Positions 41,461 through 49,763 of a stretch of DNA of 64,000 nt are shown in pieces; the stretch's first letter is position 1; each line of letters opens with the position of its first letter. This DNA comes from Streptomyces tuirus (GTDB lineage: Bacteria > Actinomycetota > Actinomycetes > Streptomycetales > Streptomycetaceae). The position numbers and the translations under genes were made by a program. Under the pieces are notes generated by a model. That model was given only the letters and a program-made list of their open reading frames with translations. It was not told where the DNA came from and made no database searches. The DNA is taken from contig NZ_AP023439.1 of assembly GCF_014701095.1 (NCBI RefSeq), positions 1,538,001 to 1,602,000 on the forward strand. The letters are read 5' to 3'.

Positions 41461-43044
41461 TCAGGCCACCCAGGGCCAGTCGGCGTCCCGGGAGGCCTCG
41501 ATCAGCGGAACCATCCGGAACGCGGCGTCCGAGAGCCCCCCGAACGTGTGCCGGTTGCCCGTACCCGACGGGCCGTGGCCCGCCCGGTACCCGGCGAGGT
41601 TCCAGGTGTAGACCGGCACGTCGGCGGGGATCTGCTCGGTCGGGTCGCCCCGGTGGTGGTGCGTGTACTGCTCGTCGGTGACGATCAGCACCCGGTCGTG
41701 CTTCTTGTAGTGCCGGCGCACCGCCTCCGTGGTGTCGGTGCCGCCCAGGTCGCCGAAGCGGTCGAGGATCTTCAGCACCGACTCGCCCCGGCGGAACGTC
41801 ACGCGGTCGCTCGTCGAGCCGAACTCGACCAGGTCCGCGCGCTCCGCCCGCAGCGCGAGCGCCGTGCCGAAGATCGCCGCCGCGTCGGCTCGGTTGAGCT
41901 CCGAGCGGTCGGACAGCCGCGACCAGAACATCGAGCCCGAGCGGTCCACGAGCACCAGCGTCCGGCCGGGCAGCGCCGGCACGTTGGCCAGCGAGTGCCC
42001 GAGGGCTCGCTCCAGCGCGTACGACCAGCGCAGTGACGGCGCGTGCTGGTACGCGGCGAGGTAGCGGAAGGGGAACTGCCGCGAGCGCGCGACCTCCGCC
42101 GGGTCGCTGATCAGCGCGGCGACCCGCTCGGCCACCTCGTCCGAGACCCCGGCCTCGTCGAAGTTCCGCAGGTTGCGCACGAGCGCCATGGTCCCCATGG
42201 AGGGGATCACGGCCTCCCAGGCAGCCTTGTCCATCGGCCCCTGGAGCCAGCCCGCCAGCGCCTCCCAGGTCATCCCGGCCTCGGCCAGCCGCTCGGCACC
42301 GCCCTCGGCGGTCACGACCGCGCGCCTGTCGTCCACGGGCAGCGCCATCAGCTCGCGGTGCGCGGTGAGCACGTGGTCGGACGCGGGCGGCACGGCGGTG
42401 TCCGGGTGATGGCGGCGGTCGAGGGCGTACCGGAACAGCTCGCCCTGCCACGGCTTGGCCGGGTCGGGGGCCGCGTGCACGAGGTTGAGGATGTCGCCGA
42501 AGCGGTAGCCCTTGGAGGCGGTGTCGTACTTCAGGAGCGCCTTGCCGTGGTACAGGCGGCGCACGGCGTCGGCGACACCGCGCTTGACCGGCTTGGGCAC
42601 ATTGCGGCCGTACATCGCGGTCCAGTACGCGAGCAGTTCGCCGGGCTCGTCGGGCCGCTGGAGGACTGAGGCGACGACCTGCCGGTTGGACGGACCGTCG
42701 GTCGCGCCGACGTCCAGACGGGCCTTGACGTACTCCGCGGCTCCGACGACCGAGGCCGTGCGGAGATTGCCGGCCCCACGCAGCCAGCCGAGCAGTCCGG
42801 CCGTCCACTCCGGGTCGGTGACGGCGAGTGAGCGCACGAGGCGCTGGAACCGGTCGTCGCGGTCGGTGCCGGTCTCGTAGAAGGTCTGCTGGGAGACGAA
42901 GTGGGAGAGGGCGAGCAGGAAGAGCTCGGAGCGGGCGTCCCGCTCCCGGCCGCGGCCGCCCTCGTAGGTGCGCAGCACACGGCCGGTGGACGTCACGCGC
43001 GAGACGGGACGCGCGCGGGCTGCCTTGGAATTGAATCGCGCCAT
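41461..43044 (-). CDS. rsr: Ro60 orthologue, TROVE domain protein
   Basis: A 527-residue ring-shaped RNA-binding protein. The TROVE/HEAT-repeat part (about 30-340) includes LFLLALSHFVSQQTFYETG, WTAGLLGWLRGAGNLRTASV and MALVRNLRNFDEAGV. A von Willebrand A domain follows with the metal site LVDRSGSMF and later VLIVTDEQY. Bacterial Ro60 binds Y RNAs and, through them, polynucleotide phosphorylase, to handle structured RNA during stress and rRNA maturation. ATG 43044 has GGGGGA upstream; the earlier ATG (43071) lacks a site. Two probable Y RNAs lie just upstream on the same strand, a direct partner context. Confidence 0.93.
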   Translation of the reverse strand: MARFNSKAARARPVSRVTSTGRVLRTYEGGRGRERDARSELFLLALSHFVSQQTFYETGTDRDDRFQRLVRSLAVTDPEWTAGLLGWLRGAGNLRTASVVGAAEYVKARLDVGATDGPSNRQVVASVLQRPDEPGELLAYWTAMYGRNVPKPVKRGVADAVRRLYHGKALLKYDTASKGYRFGDILNLVHAAPDPAKPWQGELFRYALDRRHHPDTAVPPASDHVLTAHRELMALPVDDRRAVVTAEGGAERLAEAGMTWEALAGWLQGPMDKAAWEAVIPSMGTMALVRNLRNFDEAGVSDEVAERVAALISDPAEVARSRQFPFRYLAAYQHAPSLRWSYALERALGHSLANVPALPGRTLVLVDRSGSMFWSRLSDRSELNRADAAAIFGTALALRAERADLVEFGSTSDRVTFRRGESVLKILDRFGDLGGTDTTEAVRRHYKKHDRVLIVTDEQYTHHHRGDPTEQIPADVPVYTWNLAGYRAGHGPSGTGNRHTFGGLSDAAFRMVPLIEASRDADWPWVA

Positions 43045-43100
43045 GGTGAATTCCCCCGAATTCATTCGCATTTCGGGGGAGACGCTGCATGCGGAAAAGA

Positions 43101-43249
43101 GGTGGGTGCCCGAGGTCAGAAGTCGGCGACGGACTCATTCAGATGCTCTACCCAATTGAGCTACAGCGACCCGAAGTCGCTGACGGGATTCGAACCCGCA
43201 ACTCTCCGATCCCAGGAAGTAACCGTTGCCTTCGCACCGGGCACCCACC
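43101..43249 (-). ncRNA. yrlA: Probable Y RNA with tRNA-like domain (YrlA type)
   Basis: Read on the minus strand, GGTGGGTGCCCG (5', 43249-43238) pairs perfectly with the 3' end (43112-43101). Then come the internal-loop element GTGCGAA and an inner stem GGCAACGG/CCGTCGCC. The distal part mimics a rearranged tRNA: T arm GCGGGTTCGAATCCCGT, a 7-bp acceptor-like stem capped by TTCGG, then D arm TAGCTCAATTGGGTAGAGCA. The order T arm, capped stem, D arm rules out a normal tRNA but matches YrlA RNAs. The 3' stem is followed by TCTTTT. It ends 56 bases before rsr. Confidence 0.88.
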
Positions 43250-43256
43250 ACATGCT

Positions 43257-43336
43257 GCGCCTCCCGAGATCAAGTCGGCAGCGGCGTCGGATTCTTTGGA
43301 AGAGAAGTAGCCGCTGCCATCGCACCGGGAGGTGCG
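43257..43336 (-). ncRNA. Probable second Y RNA without the tRNA-like domain
   Basis: On the minus strand GCACCTCCCG pairs with CGGGAGGCGC (one mismatch). The same GGTGCGA...GGCA-type 5' element and a CCGACTT 3' element as in the larger RNA flank a perfect 9-bp inner stem (43310-43318 with 43277-43285), closed by a 24-base loop. The shared stem architecture is the expected Ro60-binding region. It lies 7 bases upstream of the larger Y RNA, so both may come from one transcript. A TACAGT -10-like box (43352-43357) precedes it. Confidence 0.75.
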
Positions 43337-43351
43337 TGACGTTGTGATCTC

Positions 43352-43357
43352 ACTGTA
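43352..43357 (-). promoter_or_regulatory. Candidate -10 box for the Y RNA transcript
   Basis: TACAGT on the minus strand, about 15-20 bases before the 5' stem of the smaller Y RNA. No clear -35 was found 16-19 bases upstream. Confidence 0.35.
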
Positions 43358-43387
43358 GGAGGCCCAGCTCGGGAATCGCGACCGAAT

Positions 43388-44836
43388 TTATGACCGCTTC
43401 TGGCGCTTCCAGGGGCCGGTGATGGCGAGCATGATGCCGGGCGTCTGGATGTTGGCGTAGAGGGTCCGGCCGTCGGGCGAGAAGGTGACGCCGGTGAACT
43501 CGCTGTATTCCGGCTCCTCTTCGGTGCCGATGTTCAGCTCGTTGCGGGCGATCGGGTACGTGCGTCCGCTGTCGGTGGCGCCGAACAGATGCTGCACGCC
43601 TTCGCCGTCCTCGGCGATGACGAGACCGCCGTACGGGGAGACGGTGATGTTGTCCGGACCGTCGAACGCACCGTCCTTCGACGGGTCGGGGTTCACTCCG
43701 AGCAGGACCTTGAGCGTCAGCGTGCGGCGCTTGGGGTCGTAGAACCAGACCTGGCCGTCGTGCTGGACGGGGCTTTCCTCACGGGCGTAGGAGGAGACGA
43801 TGTAGGCGCCGCCGTCGCCCCACCACATGCCCTCCAGCTTGCGGGCGCGGGTGACCTCGTCGTCCTTGAACTGCTTGCGCACGGGCGTGGTGCGGGCGTC
43901 GCGGTCGGGGACGTCCACCCAGTCGACGCCGTAGACGGTGCCGGTCCTCGTGGCACGGGACAGGTCGTCGACGAACTGGCCGCCGGAGTCGAAGCACTTG
44001 GGGGCCTGGAGCACGCCGGCGTCGTCGGCGAGCTGCCGGAACTTCCCGGGGCCGTACTCGAAGCCGCGGGGCGGGGTCCAGCGGAAGAAGAGGCCGTTGG
44101 GGCCGGCGGCGTCCTCGGTGAGGTAGGCGTGGCCGCGCTTGGGGTCGATGACGACGGCCTCGTGGTCGTAGCGGCCGAAGAACTTCAGCGGCTTGGGACC
44201 GCGGTTGGCGCGCCGGTCGCACGGATCGACCTCGAACACATAGCCGTGGTCCTTGGTCATGCCGTTGACGCCGGCCTTGTCGGAGTTCTCCTCGCAGGTG
44301 AGCCAGGTGCCCCAGGGGGTGGCGCCGCCCGCGCAGTTGGTGGAGGTGCCGGCGATGCCCACCCACTCGGCGACGCGTCCGTCGGGCCGCACCTCGACGA
44401 CGGTGCAGCCGCCGGCGGCCGCGGGGTCGTAGACGAGGCCCTCGGTGAGCGGCACCGGGTGCTCCCACTTGGCGCGCGGGCCCTTCAGCTCGTGGTTGTT
44501 GACGAGCAGGGTGGTGCCGCGGGGGCCGTCGAAGGCGGCGGTGCCGTCGTGGTTGGACGGCGTGGACTCGCCGGACTCCAGTGTGGTCCGGCCGCTGTAC
44601 GTGATGACCCGGTACGCGAAACCGGCGGGCAGGGCGAGGATCCCCTGGGGGTCCGGGACGAGCGGCCCGTAGCCGACTCCGTGCCGGGCGTCCGCCGCCC
44701 GGTCCCCCGCGCTGCCGGTGTCGTCGGAGGCGAGGGCGTTCGGCGCGGTGGCGAGGGCTCCGACACTGCCCGCCAGCGCGACACCGGCACCGGTGATCGC
44801 GGAGTTTCTGGCGAAGTCCCTACGGGTGAGCGACAT
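43388..44836 (-). CDS. PhoX-type (DUF839) secreted alkaline phosphatase
   Basis: A 482-residue protein with a Tat signal (SLTRRDFARNSAITGAGVALAGS). The beta-propeller body includes LLVNNHELKGPR, WGTWLTCEEN, YDHEAVVIDPKRGHAYLTEDA and GPDNITVSPYGGLVIAEDGEG, which are calcium/iron-binding regions of PhoX-like phosphatases. It would release phosphate from organic esters outside the cell. A two-unit PHO box about 70-90 bases upstream supports PhoR-PhoP control. Some DUF839 members lack proven phosphatase activity, so the family call is firmer than the activity. Confidence 0.88.
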   Translation of the reverse strand: MSLTRRDFARNSAITGAGVALAGSVGALATAPNALASDDTGSAGDRAADARHGVGYGPLVPDPQGILALPAGFAYRVITYSGRTTLESGESTPSNHDGTAAFDGPRGTTLLVNNHELKGPRAKWEHPVPLTEGLVYDPAAAGGCTVVEVRPDGRVAEWVGIAGTSTNCAGGATPWGTWLTCEENSDKAGVNGMTKDHGYVFEVDPCDRRANRGPKPLKFFGRYDHEAVVIDPKRGHAYLTEDAAGPNGLFFRWTPPRGFEYGPGKFRQLADDAGVLQAPKCFDSGGQFVDDLSRATRTGTVYGVDWVDVPDRDARTTPVRKQFKDDEVTRARKLEGMWWGDGGAYIVSSYAREESPVQHDGQVWFYDPKRRTLTLKVLLGVNPDPSKDGAFDGPDNITVSPYGGLVIAEDGEGVQHLFGATDSGRTYPIARNELNIGTEEEPEYSEFTGVTFSPDGRTLYANIQTPGIMLAITGPWKRQKRS

Positions 44837-44903
44837 GGTGTCTCCTGTGACGGTGAGAATGCCGTGGGAGGTGGCGGACCTCGTTCGGCGAAACCGTCCC
44901 GCT

Positions 44904-44925
44904 CATCCGTGAACGCCGGTTGAAC
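44904..44925 (-). promoter_or_regulatory. PHO box (PhoP-binding direct repeats)
   Basis: On the minus strand two adjacent 11-base units, GTTCAACCGGC and GTTCACGGATG, match the GTTCA-type direct repeats bound by Streptomyces PhoP, upstream of the phosphatase gene. Confidence 0.7.
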
Positions 44926-44929
44926 AACA

Positions 44930-44965
44930 CCCTGGAGGCGCGGGGAACTGCGCGATAAGCCACGA
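44930..44965 (+). repeat. Dispersed Streptomyces intergenic repeat, copy 3
   Basis: A GGCGCGGGGAACTGCGCGAT core followed by AAGCCACGAC, matching the copies at 17731-17772 and 30300-30334. It starts five bases beyond the PHO box. Confidence 0.7.
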
Positions 44966-44989
44966 CGGCGCCGCACCCGTCCCCCGAGC

Positions 44990-46411
44990 TCAGCCGCCCT
45001 GCTGCGACCGGGCCTTGAACGCCGCCTTCCGCGCTTCCTTGGCCACCTTCTTGTCGGGGTGCAACCGCCCCATGGCCTCCAGCACATCGGCGGTCGCCGG
45101 GTGATCGACCCGCCACACGGCCTCGAAAAACCCACCGTGCTGCTGCGCGAGCCCCTGCACCAAGGCCCGCAGCTCCTCGGAATTCCCTTCCGCGGCGAGC
45201 TGCGCGGCCACCGTGTCGATGGTCAGCCAGTACACCATCGCCTCGGACGGCGCGGGCACGTCCGCGGCGCCGTTCTCGGTCAGCCACACCCGTGCGAGCC
45301 CGCCCAGTTCGGCGTCGTCGAGCACCTCGCGCAGCGCGGGCTCGGCCGACGCTCCGACGAGGGACAGGGCCTGCTGGCAGCGCAGCCGCCGCAGCGGCGC
45401 CCCGGCATCCGAACCCCGGGCGGCGCCCAGCAACTCCCGCGCCGCGGCCAGCGGTTCGCGCCGCTGGAGCCATTTCTCGGTCTCGGCCTGTGCGGCTCCG
45501 GGCGGGTACTCCGCCGTGCCGTCGAGCAGCGCGTCGGCGCCCTTGTCGGCGAGGTCTCCGACGGCCGGCGCCTCGTACCCGGCCTCCATCAGCCGGGCGC
45601 GCATGCCGTAGAGCCCGAGCGGGGTGAGCCGGACCATGCCGTAGCGGGAGACGTCGGTGTCGTCGACGGGCGCCGCGGGCTCCTCGTCGGCGTCGGTCAT
45701 GAGCGCCTCGTCGACCGGCTGGTACGCGACGAACCCCACCGGCTCCAGCATCCGGAACTGGTCGTCCAGCCGCATCATGGCGTCGGACACCTGCTCCAGG
45801 ACGTCGTTGGTGGGCTCGCCCATGTCGCTGGGCACGATCACCGAGGCGGCCAGCGCCGGCAGCGGCACGGGGGCGCCGCCCAGCGTGTCCTCGCCGGCGG
45901 TCAGCAGATAGAGGTTGCCGAGGACGCCGTCGAGGAACTCGGCCTCGGCCTCGGGGTCCCAGTCGAGGGAGGAGAGGTCGACCTCGCCGTCCTCGTCCAC
46001 GAGCCCGTCCAGGTCGGGCACGGTCGCGTCGGCGAGCACGGTCTCCAGGGCGGCGAGCCACACGGCGAGCACGTCCTGCGGGGAGCCACCGGTGAGCAGG
46101 GCCAGGTCCTCACCGGCCGTCACGGTGCCTTCCTCCTCGTCGAGGACCTCGACGAGACCGGCGTCCACCGCGACCCGCCACGCCTCGCTCGCGTCGGCGG
46201 CGGCGTCGTCCCCGCTCAGTCCGAGTGCCTCGACGGCCGCGGGCAGTTGCTCGTCGACGAGCCCGCCCCCGGCGTCGACACGGGTGTCGGGCCGCCCGGC
46301 CCAGCGGGCGAGCCGGGCGGCCCGGGACAGCAACGGCGTGGACAGGGCGTCGCGCGCCAGCTCCGCTTCGGGGTGCAGCCGCACCGGCGGCAGGGGGGAG
46401 CTGTCTGACAT
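44990..46411 (-). CDS. Conserved hypothetical acidic protein
   Basis: A 473-residue soluble protein with no signal or membrane segment. It starts MSDSSPLPPVRLHPEAELARDALSTPLL and is rich in Asp/Glu in the middle (DGLVDEDGEVDLSSLDWDPEAE). The C-terminal third reads like short helical repeats (RCQQALSLVGASAEPALREVL...) and ends in a basic tail, KKVAKEARKAAFKARSQQGG. AGGAG lies 9 bases before ATG 46411. The repeat-like C-terminus suggests a HEAT-type surface. I do not recognise a function; similar proteins seem confined to actinobacteria. Confidence 0.8.
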   Translation of the reverse strand: MSDSSPLPPVRLHPEAELARDALSTPLLSRAARLARWAGRPDTRVDAGGGLVDEQLPAAVEALGLSGDDAAADASEAWRVAVDAGLVEVLDEEEGTVTAGEDLALLTGGSPQDVLAVWLAALETVLADATVPDLDGLVDEDGEVDLSSLDWDPEAEAEFLDGVLGNLYLLTAGEDTLGGAPVPLPALAASVIVPSDMGEPTNDVLEQVSDAMMRLDDQFRMLEPVGFVAYQPVDEALMTDADEEPAAPVDDTDVSRYGMVRLTPLGLYGMRARLMEAGYEAPAVGDLADKGADALLDGTAEYPPGAAQAETEKWLQRREPLAAARELLGAARGSDAGAPLRRLRCQQALSLVGASAEPALREVLDDAELGGLARVWLTENGAADVPAPSEAMVYWLTIDTVAAQLAAEGNSEELRALVQGLAQQHGGFFEAVWRVDHPATADVLEAMGRLHPDKKVAKEARKAAFKARSQQGG

Positions 46412-46521
46412 CGGCTGTTTCTCCTAGGGCGCCTCATACGACTCAGCCGCTCAGCCTAGACGGATTTCGACGCATGCCGCCCACTTCATCTCCCCGTCGG
46501 CTGCCGTACATGGCCGAAACC

Positions 46522-46632
46522 TTGACAAGTGACATGAACAGGCTGGAGATTGACGCGCGTAGAAGTCGGCGGACACTTGTTCACCGGCCCGGCCCCACCA
46601 GGTCCACCCGTCCCCTCCTTCTACGCGCGTCA
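46522..46632 (+). promoter_or_regulatory. Leader of the secreted nuclease gene: promoter, long inverted repeat, PHO-like unit
   Basis: TTGACA (46522-46527) is followed by a weak -10 near 46545-46551. A perfect 15-base inverted repeat (46551-46565 with 46618-46632) encloses 52 bases that include GTTCACCGGCC (46579-46589), a single PHO-box-like unit. The rest of the 46412-46723 gap shows no gene. Confidence 0.5.
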
Positions 46633-46723
46633 CCGCATCCGCCCCACAGGTAGCGACAGCCAGTCATTCCACACGTGTCCGCCCTCGTCCCGGCGCTCTG
46701 TCACGTCCCCGGAGGGAATCCCG

Positions 46724-48553
46724 TTGCCGAGCAAGTCGTCCGCGCGTCTCGCCGCGCTCACCGTCGCCGCCGCGTGTTCCGCGGCATCCACGATCGTCCT
46801 CACCAGCCCCGCGCACGCGGAGTCGGTCCGCATCCACGACATCCAGGGCAGCACCCGGATGTCCCCGTACGCCGGTCAGCAGGTGACGGACGTGGCCGGA
46901 ATCGTCACCGGCATCCGGACCTACGGCTCGTCCCGCGGCTTCTGGATCCAGGACCCGAACGCGGACGCCGACCCGGCGACCAGCGAGGGCGTCTTCGTCT
47001 TCACCAGCTCGGCCCCGAAGGGCGTCGCCGTCGGTGACTCCGTCACGGTCGCCGGCACGGTCTCGGAGTACGTCCCCGGCGGCGCCGCCTCCGGCAACCA
47101 GTCGCTGACGGAGATCACCAAGCCGACGACCACGGTCGTCTCCAGCGGCAACGCGCTCCCCGCCGCCACGGCGATCACCTCGCGCTCGGTCCCCGCCGCC
47201 TACGCGCCCGCCGGCGACACCGCCGCGAACGGCTCGGTCAACGCGCTCCCCCTGAAGCCCTCGCAGTACGCCCTGGACTACTACGAGGCGCTGGAGGGCA
47301 TGTCGGTGCAGGTCACCGACACCCGCGTCGTCGGCGCCACCGACCCGTACACCGAGCTCTGGGTGACGGTGAAGCCGCACGAGAACCGCACCCGCCACGG
47401 CGGCACGGTCTACGGCTCCTACGACGACCAGAACTCGGGCCGCCTCCAGATCCAGTCCCTCGGCGCGTCGGCGGAGTTCCCCAAGGCGAACGTGGGCGAC
47501 ACCCTCGCCGGCACCACAGCGGGCCCCCTGGACTACAACCAGTTCGGCGGCTACACCCTGGTCGCGAGCGAACTCGGCACCCTGAAGAGCGCGGGCCTGG
47601 AGCGCGAGACGACCCGCAAGCAGCGCTCCTCCGAACTCGCGGTCGCCACCTACAACGTCGAGAACCTCGACCCGGCCGACGACACGTTCGCCGCCCACGC
47701 CTCCGCGATCGTGCACAACCTGAAGTCGCCCGACATCGTGTCCCTGGAGGAGATCCAGGACAACAACGGCGCGAAGAACGACGGCACGGTCGCCGCCGAC
47801 CAGACGCTGACCAAGCTGATCGACGCTATCGTCGCGGCCGGCGGCCCGAAGTACGACTGGCGCTCGATAGACCCGGCGAACAACACCGACGGCGGCGAGC
47901 CCGGCGGCAACATCCGCCAGGCCTTCCTGTTCAACCCGGAGCGGGTCTCCTTCACGGATCGCCCCGGCGGCGACGCCACCACGGCCACCGGCGTGACGAA
48001 GATCCGCGGCAAGGCCCACCTCACCCTCAGCCCCGGCCGCATCGCCCCCGCCGACGAGGCCTGGAAGAGCAGCCGCAAGCCGCTGGCCGGCGAGTTCGTC
48101 TTCCGCGGCCGCACGGTCTTCGTGATCGCCAACCACTTCAACTCCAAGGGCGGCGACCAGGGCCTGACCTCCCAGTACCAGCCGCCGTCCCGCAGCTCCG
48201 AGACGCAGCGCCACCAGCAGGCCACCCTGGTGAACGCCTTCGTCAAGGACATCCTCGACACCCAGAAGAACGCGGACGTCATCACCCTGGGCGACATCAA
48301 CGACTTCGAGTTCTCGAAGACCGCGCAGCTCCTGGAGGGCCGCGGCGAACTCTGGTCGGCGATCAAGTCGCTCCCCCGCAGCGAGCGCTACTCGTACGTC
48401 TACCAGGGCAACAGCCAGGTCCTCGACCAGATCCTGATCAGCCCGTCGATCCGCCGCGACTGCGACTTCGAGTACGACAGCGTGCACGTCAACGCGGAGT
48501 TCAACGACCAGATCAGCGACCACGACCCGCAGGTCCTGCGCTTCCGCCCGTAA
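46724..48553 (+). CDS. Secreted endonuclease/exonuclease/phosphatase family nuclease
   Basis: A 609-residue extracellular protein. TTG 46724 is chosen for GGAGGGA 6 bases upstream and because a signal peptide (LAALTVAAACSAASTIVLTSPAHA) starts right after it. An OB-like domain (about 35-250, VTDVAGIVTGIRTY...WIQDP) is followed by an EEP domain with LEEIQDN, NHFNSKG, GDINDFE and SDHDPQ, the metal- and phosphate-binding residues of DNase I-like enzymes. It would degrade extracellular DNA/RNA, probably for phosphate scavenging. Confidence 0.88.
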   Translation: MPSKSSARLAALTVAAACSAASTIVLTSPAHAESVRIHDIQGSTRMSPYAGQQVTDVAGIVTGIRTYGSSRGFWIQDPNADADPATSEGVFVFTSSAPKGVAVGDSVTVAGTVSEYVPGGAASGNQSLTEITKPTTTVVSSGNALPAATAITSRSVPAAYAPAGDTAANGSVNALPLKPSQYALDYYEALEGMSVQVTDTRVVGATDPYTELWVTVKPHENRTRHGGTVYGSYDDQNSGRLQIQSLGASAEFPKANVGDTLAGTTAGPLDYNQFGGYTLVASELGTLKSAGLERETTRKQRSSELAVATYNVENLDPADDTFAAHASAIVHNLKSPDIVSLEEIQDNNGAKNDGTVAADQTLTKLIDAIVAAGGPKYDWRSIDPANNTDGGEPGGNIRQAFLFNPERVSFTDRPGGDATTATGVTKIRGKAHLTLSPGRIAPADEAWKSSRKPLAGEFVFRGRTVFVIANHFNSKGGDQGLTSQYQPPSRSSETQRHQQATLVNAFVKDILDTQKNADVITLGDINDFEFSKTAQLLEGRGELWSAIKSLPRSERYSYVYQGNSQVLDQILISPSIRRDCDFEYDSVHVNAEFNDQISDHDPQVLRFRP

Positions 48554-48564
48554 CACCCGTCACA

Positions 48565-48591
48565 GGCCGGCCGGGCGCAACCCGGCCGGCC
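48565..48591. terminator. Terminator between convergent nuclease and monooxygenase genes
   Basis: GGCCGGCCGGG (48565-48575) pairs with 48581-48591 around CGCAA, between two converging genes. Confidence 0.75.
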
Positions 48592-48600
48592 CACCCATGC

Positions 48601-49281
48601 TCACCCCGGCACCAGCCCCAGAGCATGCTCGTACCGACTGCCCACGCTCCCCTTCAGGCCCGGATACGCCCGCACCCGCTCCCACATCTCACTCGCCGGC
48701 GCGGCCAGAGCCCGGTCGTAGTCGTCGGCGCTCGCCCACTCCGCGTAGTTCAGCACGTGTCCGCCGTCCGTACTCAGATGGAAATGCGCGGACACCAGCC
48801 CCACGTGCCCCTCCGGGTCCTCGTCCAGAGCCTTCACGACGAGATCGACCCACTCTTCCCGGCGCTCTTCACCATCGAAGTCGACCCGCACGGTCACGAT
48901 CAACCCGGGCACCCTCGCATCTCCCACGGCGCGCTCCCGGCTCCGGTACCGCCGGTACCGCCCCAGCCCCACCCGCTCGATACCCGGTACGGCGGTGTCG
49001 ATCTCGTCGACGCGTTCCTGCCGGTGGGCCTTCACGAACGACTCGTAGGCGTGCTCGCCGGTCCACTGCGAGTAGTGCATCAGGGTGGACCCGTCGTGCC
49101 CCGCGTACACGTGATACCCCAGCAGATCCCTGGCGGGCCAGGGCCGCCGCTCCCAGGTACTCCCGATGGCCTCCACCGTCCGCCGCTGCCGCTCGGGGGT
49201 GCCCACCCGCCATGTACTGAAGAAGGGAGCACCGACACGGGGGTCGGTGAGGTCGGGGTGCTGATCGGTTCGACGGCTCAT
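48601..49281 (-). CDS. Antibiotic biosynthesis monooxygenase (ABM) double-domain protein
   Basis: A 226-residue protein of two tandem dimeric alpha/beta-barrel domains. The first (about 15-110) has FSTWRVGTPERQRRTVEAI and LMHYSQWTGEHAYESFV; the second (about 125-220) has VDFDGEERREEWVDLV and VLNYAEWASADDYDRAL. The HYSQW and NYAEW repeats are the ABM signature. GGAG precedes ATG 49281. No polyketide genes are nearby, so a housekeeping quinol-type oxygenase or a non-enzymatic role is as likely. Confidence 0.87.
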   Translation of the reverse strand: MSRRTDQHPDLTDPRVGAPFFSTWRVGTPERQRRTVEAIGSTWERRPWPARDLLGYHVYAGHDGSTLMHYSQWTGEHAYESFVKAHRQERVDEIDTAVPGIERVGLGRYRRYRSRERAVGDARVPGLIVTVRVDFDGEERREEWVDLVVKALDEDPEGHVGLVSAHFHLSTDGGHVLNYAEWASADDYDRALAAPASEMWERVRAYPGLKGSVGSRYEHALGLVPG

Positions 49282-49386
49282 GAACACTCCAGTCGTAGCG
49301 CCGGTCGCGAACACACCCCACCTTCCAACCTCGACCAAGCTTGAGGTCAAGGGGGCAGTGCGCGACTCGGCGCCGAAGCCGGAGCC

Positions 49387-49522
49387 GGGTGGGTCCGCGA
49401 CCGGGCGTCTCGGGGTGCTCGGCGTCGGTGCTGAGGCCGGGTGGGTCCGCGACCGCGCGTCTCGGGGTGCTCGGCGTCGGTGCTGAGGCCGGGTGGGTCC
49501 GCAACCCGGCGTAGCGGGGTGC
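49387..49522. repeat. 52-bp tandem repeat
   Basis: Two near-identical 52-base units (49387-49438 and 49439-49490, starting GGGTGGGTCCGCGACCG) and a partial third lie upstream of the ABM gene. The rest of the 49282-49763 gap is structured repeat copy B; no gene is seen. Confidence 0.8.
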
Positions 49523-49580
49523 CGCTGCGCCCACCCGTGCCGCCCTTAGCGGCACGCATGCCCGCAGCTAGGCCGGACGC

Positions 49581-49750
49581 TCCCGCACCCGCGTACGGCG
49601 AGAAGGGGCCGTGTCGGGGGGTGTCCGCCCGCAGCGGTTGGCGCGTCAACGGGGAGTTAGTCGGTACGCAACCCCATCGCGCCGTTCCGAGGACGGACAC
49701 CCCCCGGCGCGGCCCCGACCCACCCCCCACGCGAAGGCGAAACGAACGCG
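49581..49750 (+). repeat. Structured 170-bp repeat, copy B (possible ncRNA or non-autonomous element)
   Basis: Nearly identical to copy A over the outer stem and most of the interior. The inner stem is GGGG (49651-49654) with CCCC (49672-49675), where copy A has GGAC and GTCC: two compensatory pair changes in about 30 bases. The spacer keeps AGTCGGTA. It lies 14 bases from the stop of the DUF3618 gene. Confidence 0.8.
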
Positions 49751-49763
49751 CACACCCACCACC

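Noticed and set aside
43101..43249. A tRNA gene, suggested by GGTTCGAATCC and AGCTCAATTGGGTAGAGC
   Set aside because: The T arm precedes the D arm, the acceptor-like stem is closed by a TTCGG loop, and there is no anticodon arm or discriminator end. With rsr adjacent it fits a Y RNA.
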